64,000 nt of DNA from Semisulcospira habei (GCA_036245525.1 BTPG01000003.1:163563107-163627106), one strand, 5' to 3'. Shown: positions 43,631 through 53,981, counted from the first letter of the stretch. Notes: generated by a model not told the origin, from the sequence alone. Numbers and translations are program-made.

Positions 43631-43655
43631 CAAACAAACAAACAAACAAACAAAG
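43600..43655. repeat. (CAAAA)n / (CAAA)n stretch
   Basis: Pentanucleotide then tetranucleotide A-rich repeats. Confidence 0.9.
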
Positions 43656-43695
43656 AGAAAAACCCAAACAAACAACAGTTACAACACAGTTTATT

Positions 43696-43752
43696 TTAAC
43701 TCATTCGAGATCTAAATCAGCGTATCCGAATGCAGCGTGTCATATGTGTTAA
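43696..43752. mobile_element. Family D palindrome, decayed
   Basis: TTAACTCATTCGAGATCTAA and GTGTCATATGTGTTAA with GTATCCGAATGCAGC inside; arms poorly paired. Confidence 0.5.
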
Positions 43753-44134
43753 ACTTTTTTGTTTTATCATACAATTTTAATAAATTGTGTCGATATTCCC
43801 GTTCTAATAGTGTTTTCTTCTTTGTTGGGATTTCTTTGCATTTTACACACGGGAAAGCCATATTTTTGTCTGGATGTATTATTTGTATACATGTACATGC
43901 ATTTTTGTTGTAAGACGGTTTTTACTAAATGGGCAAGCACCCGAATGAAACGTTTGTCTTTGTTATTCTCAGGCTCTTCCTTCTTTGTTTGTCGATGTTA
44001 TTGCTCTTTTTTTTTCTTTTTTTTTCCTTTTTTTTTTTTTTTTTTTGAGAATGAAGCGAAGAAGACTGACTGCCAGCCACCAGCAAAGGAACAAATCTTC
44101 TGTTAGGAATTCAACTTGTTGGTCGCGATGGTCT

Positions 44135-44328
44135 TTAACCCATTCAGCCCTGACACAGGCTACAGCAGGAGATAGGTCGACCATGATAATTCAAGGGTAG
44201 TGCCAGATTAGCCAAGCTAATCTGGCAGTGCCCTTGGATTATCATGGTCGATCCATCTCCTGCAACTGGTGTTTTGAGATGACGCATCCAAAATTTGCAA
44301 AATATGGCTGTCGGGCTGAATGAGTTAA
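44135..44328 (-). mobile_element. Family B3 element with hairpin apex deleted
   Basis: TTAACCCATTCAGCCCTGAC to GGGCTGAATGAGTTAA. CAGATTAGC is followed at once by CAAGCTAATCTGG, so the TTGGCGCC apex has gone. Confidence 0.85.
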
Positions 44329-44524
44329 GACAGCTATGCTTCTTTCTAACTTAATTTCAGTCTGTTTTGTTATCCTTATTCGGGGAAGAATATAAAGGTT
44401 TAGTGTGCGCCCTAAAATTACATTCATGACTTTTGTCAGAAAACTCACAGCAGCGTGTCAAGTTGTCAACTTACCTCGCAATGATACTTCTTCTGTCTGA
44501 TGGTGCAATTGCCTTGATCTCTTC

Positions 44525-44574
44525 TGGCAAGAGGCAAAGAGGCTGGCGCTCATGAGAATCTATGCCTCTTGCAG
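44525..44574. repeat. Family A hairpin, apex deleted
   Basis: GGCAAGAGGCAAAGAGGCTG against GCTCATGAGAATCTATGCCT. Confidence 0.6.
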
Positions 44575-45120
44575 AAGGACGGGCTAGGCTAGTAAAACGC
44601 CAGTATGACAGATTGTTTCTTATCCAGAAGAAGGAAGTCTGACTTGACTGCATGACATGAACTTAGGCCTCGGGGCGGGAACGAACAGTAAAAGCACGAT
44701 TATATATAAGCTTTCTCTGCATGACAAATCGCTCAAATATCCAAGTGTCGTGAAGAAGAGCTTCCGTAGGACAAACAGGGACGAACTCTCAGTTTGCGTC
44801 ATTTCATTGAAGTACAACAAATTTGCAGTGTGAAGTCCGTCATGCGGCTCATTCTACCTCAGTTTCTACGGCTGCCGTACTCGCAATTTTAGAAAAGTGT
44901 GAATGTGGTTGCTTCCCTTGGATCGTTGAAAGCGATGTCTCGCTCTCTTCAAGTTCTTCAGTCGCCCTCCGTGCCGGCCCTATTGTCCGAAATTAGCCTA
45001 TAAGTTAACAGTTTTACGGCTTTGTATAATAAATGTGTGTGTTCTAAGATCCCATCCTGAAAACGAACGTACGGAAAAAAATAAGCTACTGCAGTAAACA
45101 TTGCTTACAAAATTAGTTAC
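44575..45120. other. No recognised feature
   Basis: No family match. CATTCTACCTCAGTTTC at 44850 faintly recalls a B end. Confidence 0.4.
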
Positions 45121-45337
45121 CTAACTCGCTCAGCCCGACGGCCGTATTTCTCAAATTTTGGAGGTGTCATCTAATGATAATGCACCTGTTGCAGGAGATG
45201 GATCGACCATGATAATTCAAGGGCAGTGCCAGATTAGCTTGGCGCCGACAGGCGCCAAGATAATCTGGCACTACCCTTGAATTATCATGATCTATCCATC
45301 TCCTGTTGCCGTATTGCGTCAGGGCTGAATGGGTTAA
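45121..45337 (+). mobile_element. Family B3 element
   Basis: CTAACTCGCTCAGCCCGACG (left TTAA changed to CTAA) to CAGGGCTGAATGGGTTAA. Confidence 0.85.
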
Positions 45338-45354
45338 ACATTGCTTACAACTAG

Positions 45355-45500
45355 GTCGGATGGAAGAAAATTCGGATATAGCTGGAAATACTTTGTCGGA
45401 CGTCCAGACTACACTCTTTGCTTGTAACATTACTTCTCTATAACAAAATGCAGATATAACAACTATAACAAAAATCTTGGTTCCCTTTGTGTTTTATTAT
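45355..45500. repeat. Remnant of a 'tatatccaaa' dispersed repeat
   Basis: CGGATATAGCTGGAAATACT, GCAGATATAACAACTATAAC and TATATCCAAAGTTTATCGTT parallel the remnant near 16000-16140. Confidence 0.35.
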
Positions 45501-45559
45501 ATCCAAAGTTTATCGTTATTAACTAACTAAATACCACCCTTCTCCCCCACCACCACCCC

Positions 45560-45633
45560 CTTTCTCATCCCCCCCCCCCCCCCGGCCCCACACAAACAAA
45601 CACACACCCCAGAAAATAAACGGAAACGAAAAC

Positions 45634-45662
<29 letters not shown>
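45560..45662. repeat. C tract and A tract
   Basis: C runs at about 45569-45583 and an A run of about 29 ending near 45661. Confidence 0.9.
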
Positions 45663-45664
<2 letters not shown>

Positions 45665-45896
45665 AGAAGAAAAAAAGACACCACGTAAAACAATACAATG
45701 AAGAGCCTTTTAAAAGAATTAAAACTGAAATAAAGTGGAAGTGAGGAGATATTTCATTCAGAGGGAGCCGCAGTGGTTAAACATAAGGGCGGGCGTCTTG
45801 CAATGCAATTTCAAGGGGGGGGGGGGGGGGAACTGAGGGAGAGAAAAAAACCAAAAGAAAGAGAGCGAGAAGAATACACAGTCACCTTGTGCTTTC

Positions 45897-45965
45897 GTGT
45901 GCTTGTCTGTGATTTGGGACCTACAGCCTACGGCCGTAAGGTCTAAAATCACAGACTAGCACACA
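45897..45965. mobile_element. Family G palindrome
   Basis: CGTGTGCTTGTCTGTGATTT opposite AAAATCACAGACTAGCACAC, with ACGGCCGTAAGG at the apex. Confidence 0.72.
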
Positions 45966-46302
45966 CAAAAATTTGAGGTCCGGCAAACTGTTAGACCTGC
46001 CCGGCCTCATATTTGAAAGCCCAGCACAGAGGACAAAGCGGGTCGTGGTTTGTCTGAATATGAGGAAACAATATGGTGTTTGCAGCCATACACGTGGTGC
46101 TCTCTTCCAATATTGAGCTGCCATGTCGCTCATTGTTGCTATGGGCGCCAATGTCAGGGCCGCCCGCGACTCTAGCAAACATTTTACAAACACAACATAA
46201 CAAACGTGTTTGATGACTAGGATAGTGCAGTCCGCGCACACATACATTTACTGGCAGCGAGAGATGTGTCGATCATTTAAGTTTAAATCACTCGAAGATG
46301 TC

Positions 46303-46363
46303 ACGTCGCCAAGCTATTCTAGCACCACCTTTGAATTAGCTATCATGGCCGATCATCCATCTC
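46303..46363. repeat. Right half of a family B2 element
   Basis: CGCCAAGCTATTCTAGCACC, then ACCTTTGAATTAGCTATCATGG-like text and CCATCTCCTG. The left arm is missing. Confidence 0.6.
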
Positions 46364-46427
46364 CTGAACTGCTATGAAGTTCTTCGAGGACAACTCCCGG
46401 TTCTTGAAAAATTCCGATCATAGAGCT

Positions 46428-46429
<2 letters not shown>

Positions 46430-46494
<65 letters not shown>

Positions 46495-46548
46495 TGTGTG
46501 TGTGTGTGTGTTTGTGTGTTTGTCTGTGTAGTTTGCGTATGTGTGTTG

Positions 46549-46589
<41 letters not shown>

Positions 46590-46640
46590 TGTTTGTGCCG
46601 TATGTGTGCGTTAGTGTGTGTTTGTGTGTGCGTGTGTGTG
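46430..46640. repeat. (GT)n microsatellite, interrupted
   Basis: Two long GT arrays separated by TTTGTCTGTGTAGTTTGCG. Confidence 0.97.
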
Positions 46641-46768
46641 TGAGTGGGCGTGCGCGGGTTGAATCGTTCAGGGTTTATATGAAATACACGTCCACGGCAA
46701 TATTAATATAAAATGAATAATGCGGAATTGTTCAGCTGAATGGACGTCAGTCGCATCATCATCATCAT

Positions 46769-46875
46769 CCCAGTAAGCGAAGGTCCTTGGGCCCACGACG
46801 GCCGCAGTGGGCCCGCGCACAGCTGTGCGCGGGTCCACTGCGGCCGTCGTAGGCCTGAAGACGTTTTGCTACACT
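46769..46875. mobile_element. Family C palindrome, full length
   Basis: CCCAGTAAGCGAAGGTCCTT opposite AAGACGTTTTGCTACACTGA, core GGGCCCACGACGGCCGCAGT, apex CGCGCACAGCTGTGCGCG. Confidence 0.8.
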
Positions 46876-47267
46876 GAATAGTAGCCTATACGTGTTCCTG
46901 TAAGCCAAGATACCGCTGTAAATGGCAAAGTTGAAGTCAAAAGCAAAACTGAATTAACAGATGCTCCGCAGCACATTATAAATGAACCCACGCCCTTCAA
47001 TAACAGAACTGACAAAAATGACATTATGTAACATAGCATATGGCGGACGGAGAAGTGCACAGCAAACTGTGGCCAGAGCGCGCAGCAAAACAAAGCAAAA
47101 CAAAAAAGATGGCAAATAAAATAGCGGCGAAAGTGTCAACAACACACTGCGAAAACAGCACTGTCCAGTTTCGGTCACCCTGACCCGCTGGCAAAATGCC
47201 AAGGCCGGTCAGCCTGTTACACTTGGCCCGGGGATAACACACCCGCATCTTATGTCTTGTGTGTTTG

Positions 47268-47269
47268 TG

Positions 47270-47319
<50 letters not shown>
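47268..47319. repeat. (TG)n microsatellite
   Basis: About 25 units. Confidence 0.97.
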
Positions 47320-47322
<3 letters not shown>

Positions 47323-48333
47323 CGAAAGAGGTAAAATGGGTGACTGTCTTTACCATCCTTATGGAAAATGGGGGGGGGGGGGGGGGGTGTATAATTCTGG
47401 GTTCCCAAGTCAGACACCCATTTTTTCTGAGGGTTGTTTCTGCATTGTCTTGCGGTAAAGATTCATAAAATGTAAAAAAATCCGTTTTTCTCATTTTGGC
47501 GTTAACACATGCACTTTTGTGTTTAACAGACACGCCGGTAGTGTGTTTGAAAACTTGTCCCTCCCAGCAATGTGTGTGTTATGCACACAGAACCCTGAAA
47601 ATGAGCATGTATCATGTATTACATCACCCTTCTCAGCTATAAATAACTTCATAGCTGATATGGGTCAGGGGGGATATTTTGTTGTTTCAGGGTGTAAATT
47701 GTTGATGTTTCTACAAAATTAGGTTTGTTATTTGAGGGTGTGGTTGTTTTGTTAAAAAAAAGTGTTGAGTTGTAATGTACTTCCGGGGTGATGTGGAGAA
47801 AGGTCATGTCTAGTGAACAACTTTGAGATTCATGTATACGTTCACCAGGGACTTAGCCTATTCGCTTTCTACGTTTGTTTCCATGTCAGATGAAGAATAT
47901 TTGATCTGAAACGTCGTTGTTTGTTTCTATTTTAAAGGGTTTTCCGCCACTATCTTCTGTTTTAGTTTGACTTGGCCTATAATTATATTCGTGCGCCGGT
48001 TGCTAAGAAGTGAAGTGATTGTATGAGTGCGCATTGTAAGAGAGGACGTTTAGACTTTGGGTGAGGCTGCTGTTGTCTTTTGTCCTGCCCGACCTTTTGG
48101 TTGAACCTGTTGCTTTATTTTGTAGGTTTGTCGATGTTATCAATGCCGCATCTCCTTTTGGATTGTATGCACAAATTGATTGAATGGAAATGACGTCACA
48201 GAGTCAGTGTCGTTTCATGCGTCGTCTGCTACAGTCAGGCGTTTAGTGCAGTTAAAAGAGTGCAGGCTTGGATGGGCCATTTTCTGATGTAATAGTAAAG
48301 TATTATTTGTGTGAATGCTGTCCGTTTGAAGGA
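47320..48333. other. No gene; one possible ribozyme remnant
   Basis: A run of 17 G at about 47371-47387. At 47885-47916, GTCAGATGAAG and CTGAAACGTCG are spaced like the core strands of a hammerhead ribozyme, with the usual CTGATGA reading CAGATGA. No Penelope-type coding sequence is present. Confidence 0.4.
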
Positions 48334-48695
48334 AGGTTGATTGATTGTACATTGCTTAACGTCCCGACAGCAACAAGACTTTCTCAGGACGTGCCTGCAC
48401 TGCTAGTGACAAAAACTCAACAGAATATTGAATGTATGTCGCCAGCCGGTCCAATACGTTAAATAAAACCTACAACATGGGGCCTAAATAAAGCTAAGAC
48501 CATTTAGCAACACACATCGAATATCAAGAGCCACAGGCAGCGCAGACAGTAGGGAGAGTTTAAAAAAGGAAAATGCAGGTGAATGGACCAAGGGTAGACA
48601 GAAACACATGCCCCCGGAATATAGAGAAAAACCCACCCTGTGGGGCTGACCAGGGTGCCCCTGGGAACTAAAAAGTCCCCCAGGGCAGACCCGGT
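48334..48695 (-). mobile_element. Retroposon P, reversed copy
   Basis: The reverse complement of this segment matches 48891-49270 almost throughout: ACCCGGGTCTGCCCTGGGG... to GGGACGTTAAGCAATGTACA. No tRNA-type boxes seen, so its origin is unclear. Confidence 0.72.
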
Positions 48696-48790
48696 TGGGG
48701 GTGTTTGAAGGAAGGACTGGAAAGTCGAGTGTTGAGGGCAGACCGGTTGGGGGTGTTTCAGGGAAGGACTGGAAAGTCGAGTGTTGAGCG
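48680..48790. repeat. Two tandem units of about 57 bp
   Basis: GGGCAGACCCGGTTGGGGGT to GGAAAGTCGAGTGTTGA occurs twice with three or four differences. Confidence 0.8.
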
Positions 48791-48890
48791 AAGAAAGAAG
48801 GCGAGGATGGGAAAAATATCCAGCACTATACGTTGGTTGGAATAGATGCATATCAGTTACGACACGCTTGTAAATTAAAACACTTTTAAC

Positions 48891-49270
48891 CCCACCCGGG
48901 TCTGCCCTGGGGGACTTGGGTGGGGTTAACTACTTTTTATTTCCCAGGGGCACCCTGGTCAGCCCCACAGGGTGGGTTTTTCTCTCTATTCTGGGGCATG
49001 TGTCTCTGTCGGCCCTTTGTCCATTGAGCTGTATTTGCCTTTTTAAAACTCTCCCTACTGTCTGCACTGCCTGTAGCTCTTGATGTTGGATGTGTGTTGC
49101 TAAATGGTCTTAGCTTTATGTAGGCCCCATGTGTTAGGTTTATTTAATGTATTTGACCGGCTGGCAACATACATTCAATGTTCTGTTTAGTATGTTGTTG
49201 TTTTTCCACAAGCAGTGCAGGCACGTCCTGAGAAAGCCTTGTTGCTGTCGGGACGTTAAGTAATGTACAA
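48891..49270 (+). mobile_element. Retroposon P, forward copy with 15-bp target duplication
   Basis: Flanked by TAAAACACTTTTAAC at 48876-48890 and 49271-49285. Starts CCCACCCGGGTCTGCCCTGG and ends CGGGACGTTAAGTAATGTAC. A 15-bp direct duplication and a GACGTTAA ending (also near the end of SINE-3) suggest copying by a LINE machinery. Confidence 0.75.
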
Positions 49271-49285
49271 TAAAACACTTTTAAC

Positions 49286-49986
49286 ATTAAGAAAAGTTGA
49301 GTTAAAAGAGGTTTTAAAACAGTTTTCATAAAAACTTTTGCCCGACACGCTTCTAAAAACAACATTTTCTTAGTTTTAAACCTTGTACCGCGCCATAAAC
49401 GCTGCGATTGCTTTTCAGTCTTAGCTGTCCTATAGTGTGGAATGTGGGACTTTGCCAACTGGATCCATCTGGTGCACTCCAAATGAGTATTTGTGAGTGG
49501 TTCGACGTGCAACTCAGTGTGCGCCTCTGAAATGACCTACTGATTCCACTGATAATGAAAATCTTTTATTCATAAGAGCGCATTGAGCAGCTCTATAAAC
49601 CAAAAGTGAAGACCCCCTCTCCCCCCCCCCCACCCCCCCCCCACCCCCTCCACCCCACACACACTTCTCCCCCCTCCCCCAACCCCCTTACAACCCCACT
49701 CAAACAATCATAATAGTAAAATCAACCAAAGGTATCTTTAGTGAGGTATTTTCACTGTAATCCCAGTTTTGTGTAAGAGGCACCCACTTTTGGGGTAAAA
49801 ACCCATTTTTTTTTCCATCTAGTGGCTCTGTTTCTAGAAAATGTCTATTTTATTTTAAGTTGTAGAGCTTAGTTATAAGGTGAGTTCTAAACATTCGCAT
49901 CAACTCCAGAGCCCTAGAATAAATAGAAATATGGGAACCCATTTTCACATAAAATGGTAGGTAACCCAGACTGATGGTTTTGTGTT

Positions 49987-49987
<1 letters not shown>
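49286..49987. other. No recognised gene
   Basis: C/A-rich low-complexity DNA at 49616-49690. Otherwise nothing seen. Confidence 0.5.
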
Positions 49988-50060
<73 letters not shown>

Positions 50061-50095
50061 CCGTGCGCGCGCGTGAGAGTGTGTTTTTGTGTGCC

Positions 50096-50162
<67 letters not shown>
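49988..50162. repeat. (TG)n microsatellite in two blocks
   Basis: TG arrays split by GTATGTGTGCCGTGCGCGCG and GTGTTTTTGTGTGCCGGG. Confidence 0.97.
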
Positions 50163-50166
<4 letters not shown>

Positions 50167-50884
50167 AGTGAGGGCTTGGGCCGTGAGTGTGAGTGAGTGT
50201 GATCGGGTATATATGTGTGTGCATCAGTACTCGCCGTGTTTGCGTAGTGCTTGCAGCCGCCCGTGTGTATTGCGTTTGTGTGTGCGTGAGTGTGTTTGTC
50301 AGTACTTGTGTGTGAGTCGATGTAAATTCTTTTCGTCTAAAAATGTTTTCATTCTTGACGTTTTTATACTTTCTTAAGACTGAAGTCCTTTTTAAACCCC
50401 GTATATTGTAACTGCCCAATACTCAGTATGATGGGAAAAGTACAGCCGGCGTTTTGACTGGACTGAGCGGTATGTGCGCGTTCATGTTCGTATGTTTTTA
50501 TTCGTGTCAGTGTGACACAATGCGTTTGTGCTTCTGCGTCTGTGTGTGCCTCGGCCATACGTGTCAGTCTGTCCGGTCAGTCTGCCTGCCAGAACTAGCT
50601 CAGCCTCGTAGAGTTTTGGCCTTGACAGAGAGGTGGTCTCACGCACGCAGGTGTGTTTACTCCGGGCTAAGGGGCCAGCAGTCACATTCCTCAAGGAGCC
50701 GGCCGATGTCTCTGTCTCTGTGACGGTCTCTCTCTGTGACTGAAAATAGCTGGACGACGAATGCACATTACGAATACCCTGTACCTTTCCTTTGGCCTTT
50801 CAAACACCACCCCCCCCCCCCCCCCCCGCCCCCCCCCCCCACACCTTCACCGCCCCCAACAATCTCTCAATGCAGAGGTACGTA
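50163..50884. other. No recognised gene
   Basis: GT-skewed sequence, and C tracts at about 50808-50840. Frames near 50454-50766 show no domain. Confidence 0.45.
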
Positions 50885-50926
50885 AACCTTTGGCTGTCGG
50901 TAGCTACCGACAACCAACGGGTTAAG
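50885..50926. mobile_element. Family E palindrome, centre deleted
   Basis: AAACCTTTGGCTGTCGGTAG meets CTACCGACAACCAACGGGTT head on; only the outer 20 bases of each arm remain. Confidence 0.72.
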
Positions 50927-50982
50927 AAAAATCACTGGTATGCTTTTTTGTGAGCCTTATCGTGTAATGGGTTAAAATATGG

Positions 50983-51208
50983 TCAACTCATCGTGTCCCA
51001 GGTACGAAATCCCCACATTAAATTTTTGCAGTTGTCCTCTGAGGACTGCATTATAATGCAGGAGACAGATCGACCATGATAGATCAAGGGTGGTGCTAGA
51101 ATAGCTTGGCGCCAATAGGCACCAAGCTATTCTGGCACCACCCTTGAACTAACATGGTCGAGACGTATCTGGTTGTGGCGGCGTGTCAGTCGGGACTGAA
51201 TGAGTTAA
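50983..51208 (-). mobile_element. Family B2 element, reversed
   Basis: TCAACTCATCGTGTCCCAGG to GTCGGGACTGAATGAGTTAA. Arms AGGGTGGTGCTAGAATAGC / GCTATTCTGGCACCACCC. Confidence 0.83.
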
Positions 51209-51293
51209 ACTATTCACAGAGAGCTGGGCGTGAGCCACTGGGCTGATTGGCGACTGACTGCTGGGTAGTGTAGCGACCAGTCGGGCTCTGAAG

Positions 51294-51478
51294 GCACGAA
51301 ATCCCCACATTTTGCAGTTGTCCTCTGAGGACTGGATTATCATTCAGGAGACAGCTCGACCATGATAGTTCAAGGGTGGTGCCAGAATAGCTTGGCGCCC
51401 ATGTTATTCTGGCACCACCCTTGAACTATCATGGTCGAGCCGTACCTGGCTGTGGCGTGTCGGGATTGAATGAGATAA
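51294..51478 (-). mobile_element. Family B2 element, reversed, left end missing
   Basis: CACGAAATCCCCACATTTTG to CGGGATTGAATGAGATAA. The apex is shortened (TTGGCGCCCATG then TTATTCTGG). Confidence 0.8.
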
Positions 51479-51481
51479 AAA

Positions 51482-51823
51482 CTATTCACAGAGAGCTGGG
51501 CGTGAGCCACTGGGCTGATTGGCGACTGACTGCTGGGTAGTGTAGCAGACCAGTCTGGCTCTGAAGGCGTCAAGGGAGGTGGCTGATGTGATGAGTATAG
51601 GTAGCCTGTCCCATTCCCTCAACCCAGTAAGCAAAAGTCCGCGGGCCAACGACGGCTGCAGTGGGCCTGCGCACGGCTGTGTGCGGGCCGGCCACTGCGG
51701 CCGTCGTGGGCCCAAAGACATTTTGCCACAGGGGTCAATGGCCTGATAGCCGCGGGCCGCTCGTCGTTGAACTTGCTCGAGGGCCTTGACATCTTTCTGA
51801 CTGTGGCGTGTTTTTACAGCCAA
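51482..51823 (-). pseudogene. LINE reverse transcriptase C-terminal remnant with a family C insertion
   Basis: The reverse frame opens with KALEQVQRRAARGYQAIDP and closes with LREWDRLPILITSATSLDAF and RARLVCY, the two conserved blocks near the end of Jockey/CR1-like ORF2. Between them the 105-bp family C element (51624-51728) is translated as an arginine- and proline-rich insert without a stop. In intact proteins the two blocks are about 80-100 residues apart and contain conserved text that is missing here. Confidence 0.75.
51624..51728. mobile_element. Family C palindrome inside a LINE remnant
   Basis: CCCAGTAAGCAAAAGTCCGC opposite AAAGACATTTTGCCACAGGG, apex GCGCACGGCTGTGTGC. Confidence 0.8.
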
Positions 51824-51839
51824 AGGGTTAAATCAACCC

Positions 51840-52409
51840 CCCTTTTTTTTCTTCAAGGGTTACTGACCCTGTCGCTATCGACATATAGAAATAATATCTC
51901 AGCTTCAGAAATCTTAGACAATTCTCTTGTTCGGTTTATTTGAGAAGGGGACTATCAACACGACTCCATCTTAAGTGTGATCACTGCTTGAAAGTTTTGC
52001 ACTCACTGATTAACTTCCTGTAGCAATACAATTAAGCGGGCAATACTGAACTTTCACTGACCCACCTTCGTCGCCCAACTCTCTGGCGGCTACCTCTCCT
52101 CTCAGTGTCCCCCTCCCTCACCTTTCAGCCCCCTGATCTTGTAACAATGAGCTTGTGCAATGGCGCAGTCTATTAAATCCAAACCACTACCCACACTCCC
52201 ACACCCTGCAAGACAATAAAAAATGATATTTTGTTGCATTGTTTTACTTTGCATAGAAGAGTGTACGTACAGCCGTCCGAAACTGCTCAGAGTTCAGACG
52301 CAGAAAGCCCTAAGACTCAGACATGACCTCATCCTGACCTACATACTGGGCTGAAATCTCATCAGTAACCTTCTTCATCTGACGATGTATGATCTAGGGA
52401 TGATTCTCC
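51840..52409. other. No recognised gene
   Basis: ACAGCCAAAGGGTTAA at 51817-51832 is an isolated family E end. The rest shows nothing. Confidence 0.45.
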
Positions 52410-52478
52410 ACCAACAGGCACAGATTTTCATGAGCTTCCCGCAGGATGCGGTAGACCATGACAATCTATGCCTGTTGT
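52410..52478. repeat. Divergent family A hairpin
   Basis: CACCAACAGGCACAGATTTT opposite GACAATCTATGCCTGTTGTT; AACAGGC/GCCTGTT replaces AAGAGGC/GCCTCTT in both arms. Confidence 0.62.
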
Positions 52479-52593
52479 TCATGGTCGGGACCGTGGCTGT
52501 AGCCGACCCTCCCTTGCCGTACCCAGACACAACAGGGGCCTCCTAGACAGACGAAACTTTCTTTGGCAACGTCCCAGGAAATAATCTATCCAT

Positions 52594-52661
52594 CTGCAAG
52601 AGGCATAGATCCTCATGAGCCCCCGCAATTGCGGGGGCTCATGAGGATCTACGCTTCTTGC
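52594..52661. mobile_element. Family A hairpin only, near perfect
   Basis: GCAAGAGGCATAGATCCTCA opposite TGAGGATCTACGCTTCTTGC; GAGCCCCCGCAATTGCGGGG forms the apex with almost no loop. Confidence 0.8.
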
Positions 52662-52748
52662 TTCGTCGGCCTTATCGCGCAAAGCTTTTTTCTCCCAACA
52701 CAAACCGGCACAGACCATGAGACCTAGGGCTGTTAGGGCTCATGACTG

Positions 52749-52840
52749 AACCCAGTGCGCAGAAGGTTCTGGGGCCGACCTCGCCCACAGCTGTGCCACC
52801 TGCCCCGCTAATCTCACCGCGACTCGTAAAAAGGTCTTAC
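52749..52840. repeat. Decayed family C element
   Basis: CCCAGTGCGCAGAAGGTTCT, CACAGCTGTG and CGTAAAAAGGTCTTACTCGG are recognisable; pairing is poor. Confidence 0.45.
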
Positions 52841-52854
52841 TCGGTACACTCAAA

Positions 52855-53190
52855 CTGCCGAGTCCGAAATGGCTCAGGCGGTTAAACGTCGGAGCAGGAG
52901 AGCGAAGGGAATCGCCGGGTCGTGGGTTAGAATCCCGTCCCGGCCCCAGTAGCTGGACTCACAATCCAGGGGGAACATAAACGGATTTGTTCAATAGCAT
53001 GTCCGTTGAAAGGTCCTGGTAAATCAAAGTGGCACAGTTGGAGTGCGCCTGAGTTGATCAGTGTTCAGGTCGTACTCCATAGGCAATAGATTTCCCTGTC
53101 CCCCATAACCCGCCCGTCAGGGCCGTCCATGATCACCTCGGTGCTGTGGACGTTAAACCCGAACTAACCAACCAACACTCAAACTACGAC
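52855..53190 (+). mobile_element. SINE-3, tRNA-derived
   Basis: Box A TGGCTCAGGCGG from 52870 and box B GGTTAGAATCC at 52925-52935 with a long variable arm, as in Leu/Ser-type tRNAs. Ends GGTGCTGTGGACGTTAAACC and an ACCAACC tail. No closed cloverleaf, so not a tRNA gene. Confidence 0.8.
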
Positions 53191-53355
53191 GGTAGTGGAT
53201 GCGGGAGGGATTTCCAGTGAATCGTCAGTTCCTCAGTGCCAAAAAATGTAGGTTTGTAATCGTCATGCTTCTGCGTACCACGTGTTTGTGGGAGTGACTA
53301 GAGTGCCATGTGAATATATTAACCTTGCCCAAATCTAAACCCACATCGCGGACAA

Positions 53356-53357
<2 letters not shown>

Positions 53358-53448
<91 letters not shown>
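53358..53448. repeat. (CT)n microsatellite
   Basis: About 45 units. Confidence 0.98.
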
Positions 53449-53452
<4 letters not shown>

Positions 53453-53614
53453 AGTTGTTTTGTACGAACATGTAGTCCCACTGATATCTCACTATGGTTG
53501 AAGAATCTACTAAGGTCAAATATGCGTTAGCTCCTGTTCAGTTCTCTTTACTGCCGACTACATCCGTGGAAAATGTAAAGTTTTCACCTATTCATTATCA
53601 TTCCGGAGATCGTC

Positions 53615-53619
<5 letters not shown>

Positions 53620-53677
<58 letters not shown>
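53620..53677. repeat. (CT)n microsatellite
   Basis: About 29 units. Confidence 0.98.
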
Positions 53678-53679
<2 letters not shown>

Positions 53680-53778
53680 ACGTATCGAAAGAGCTTCGTC
53701 TGGGACTGATCAGATGAGTGTCAATACAAAGTGTGGCACAGAAATGTGTTGTAGGTCATGTGAATGGTTAGCAGTAGT

Positions 53779-53981
53779 TGAACCCCTTCACTGCCGAGAA
53801 AAACTGAACAATACCTAACTGCAAGAGGTGTAGATCCTCACGAGCGGGGACTCATAGTTCTCTATGCCTCTTTGTGAAACTGCTTTATATCCATGTTCTT
53901 TTGACGTCTGGGGATCGTTGACTCTGAATTTCCCATGATTTTAAAACCGCAATATACGTCCACTGGCAGTGAAGGGGTTAG
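53779..53981 (+). mobile_element. Family A element
   Basis: TGAACCCCTTCACTGCCGAG to CACTGGCAGTGAAGGGGTTAG; both TTAAs carry one change. The left arm is shortened near the apex. Confidence 0.83.

Noticed and set aside
49850..50419. Long threonine/histidine-rich protein (189 codons)
   Set aside because: The frame is a translation of a (CA)n array; the same applies to the frames over 4780-4873, 17084-17191, 26489-26676, 32221-32450 and 58987-59150.
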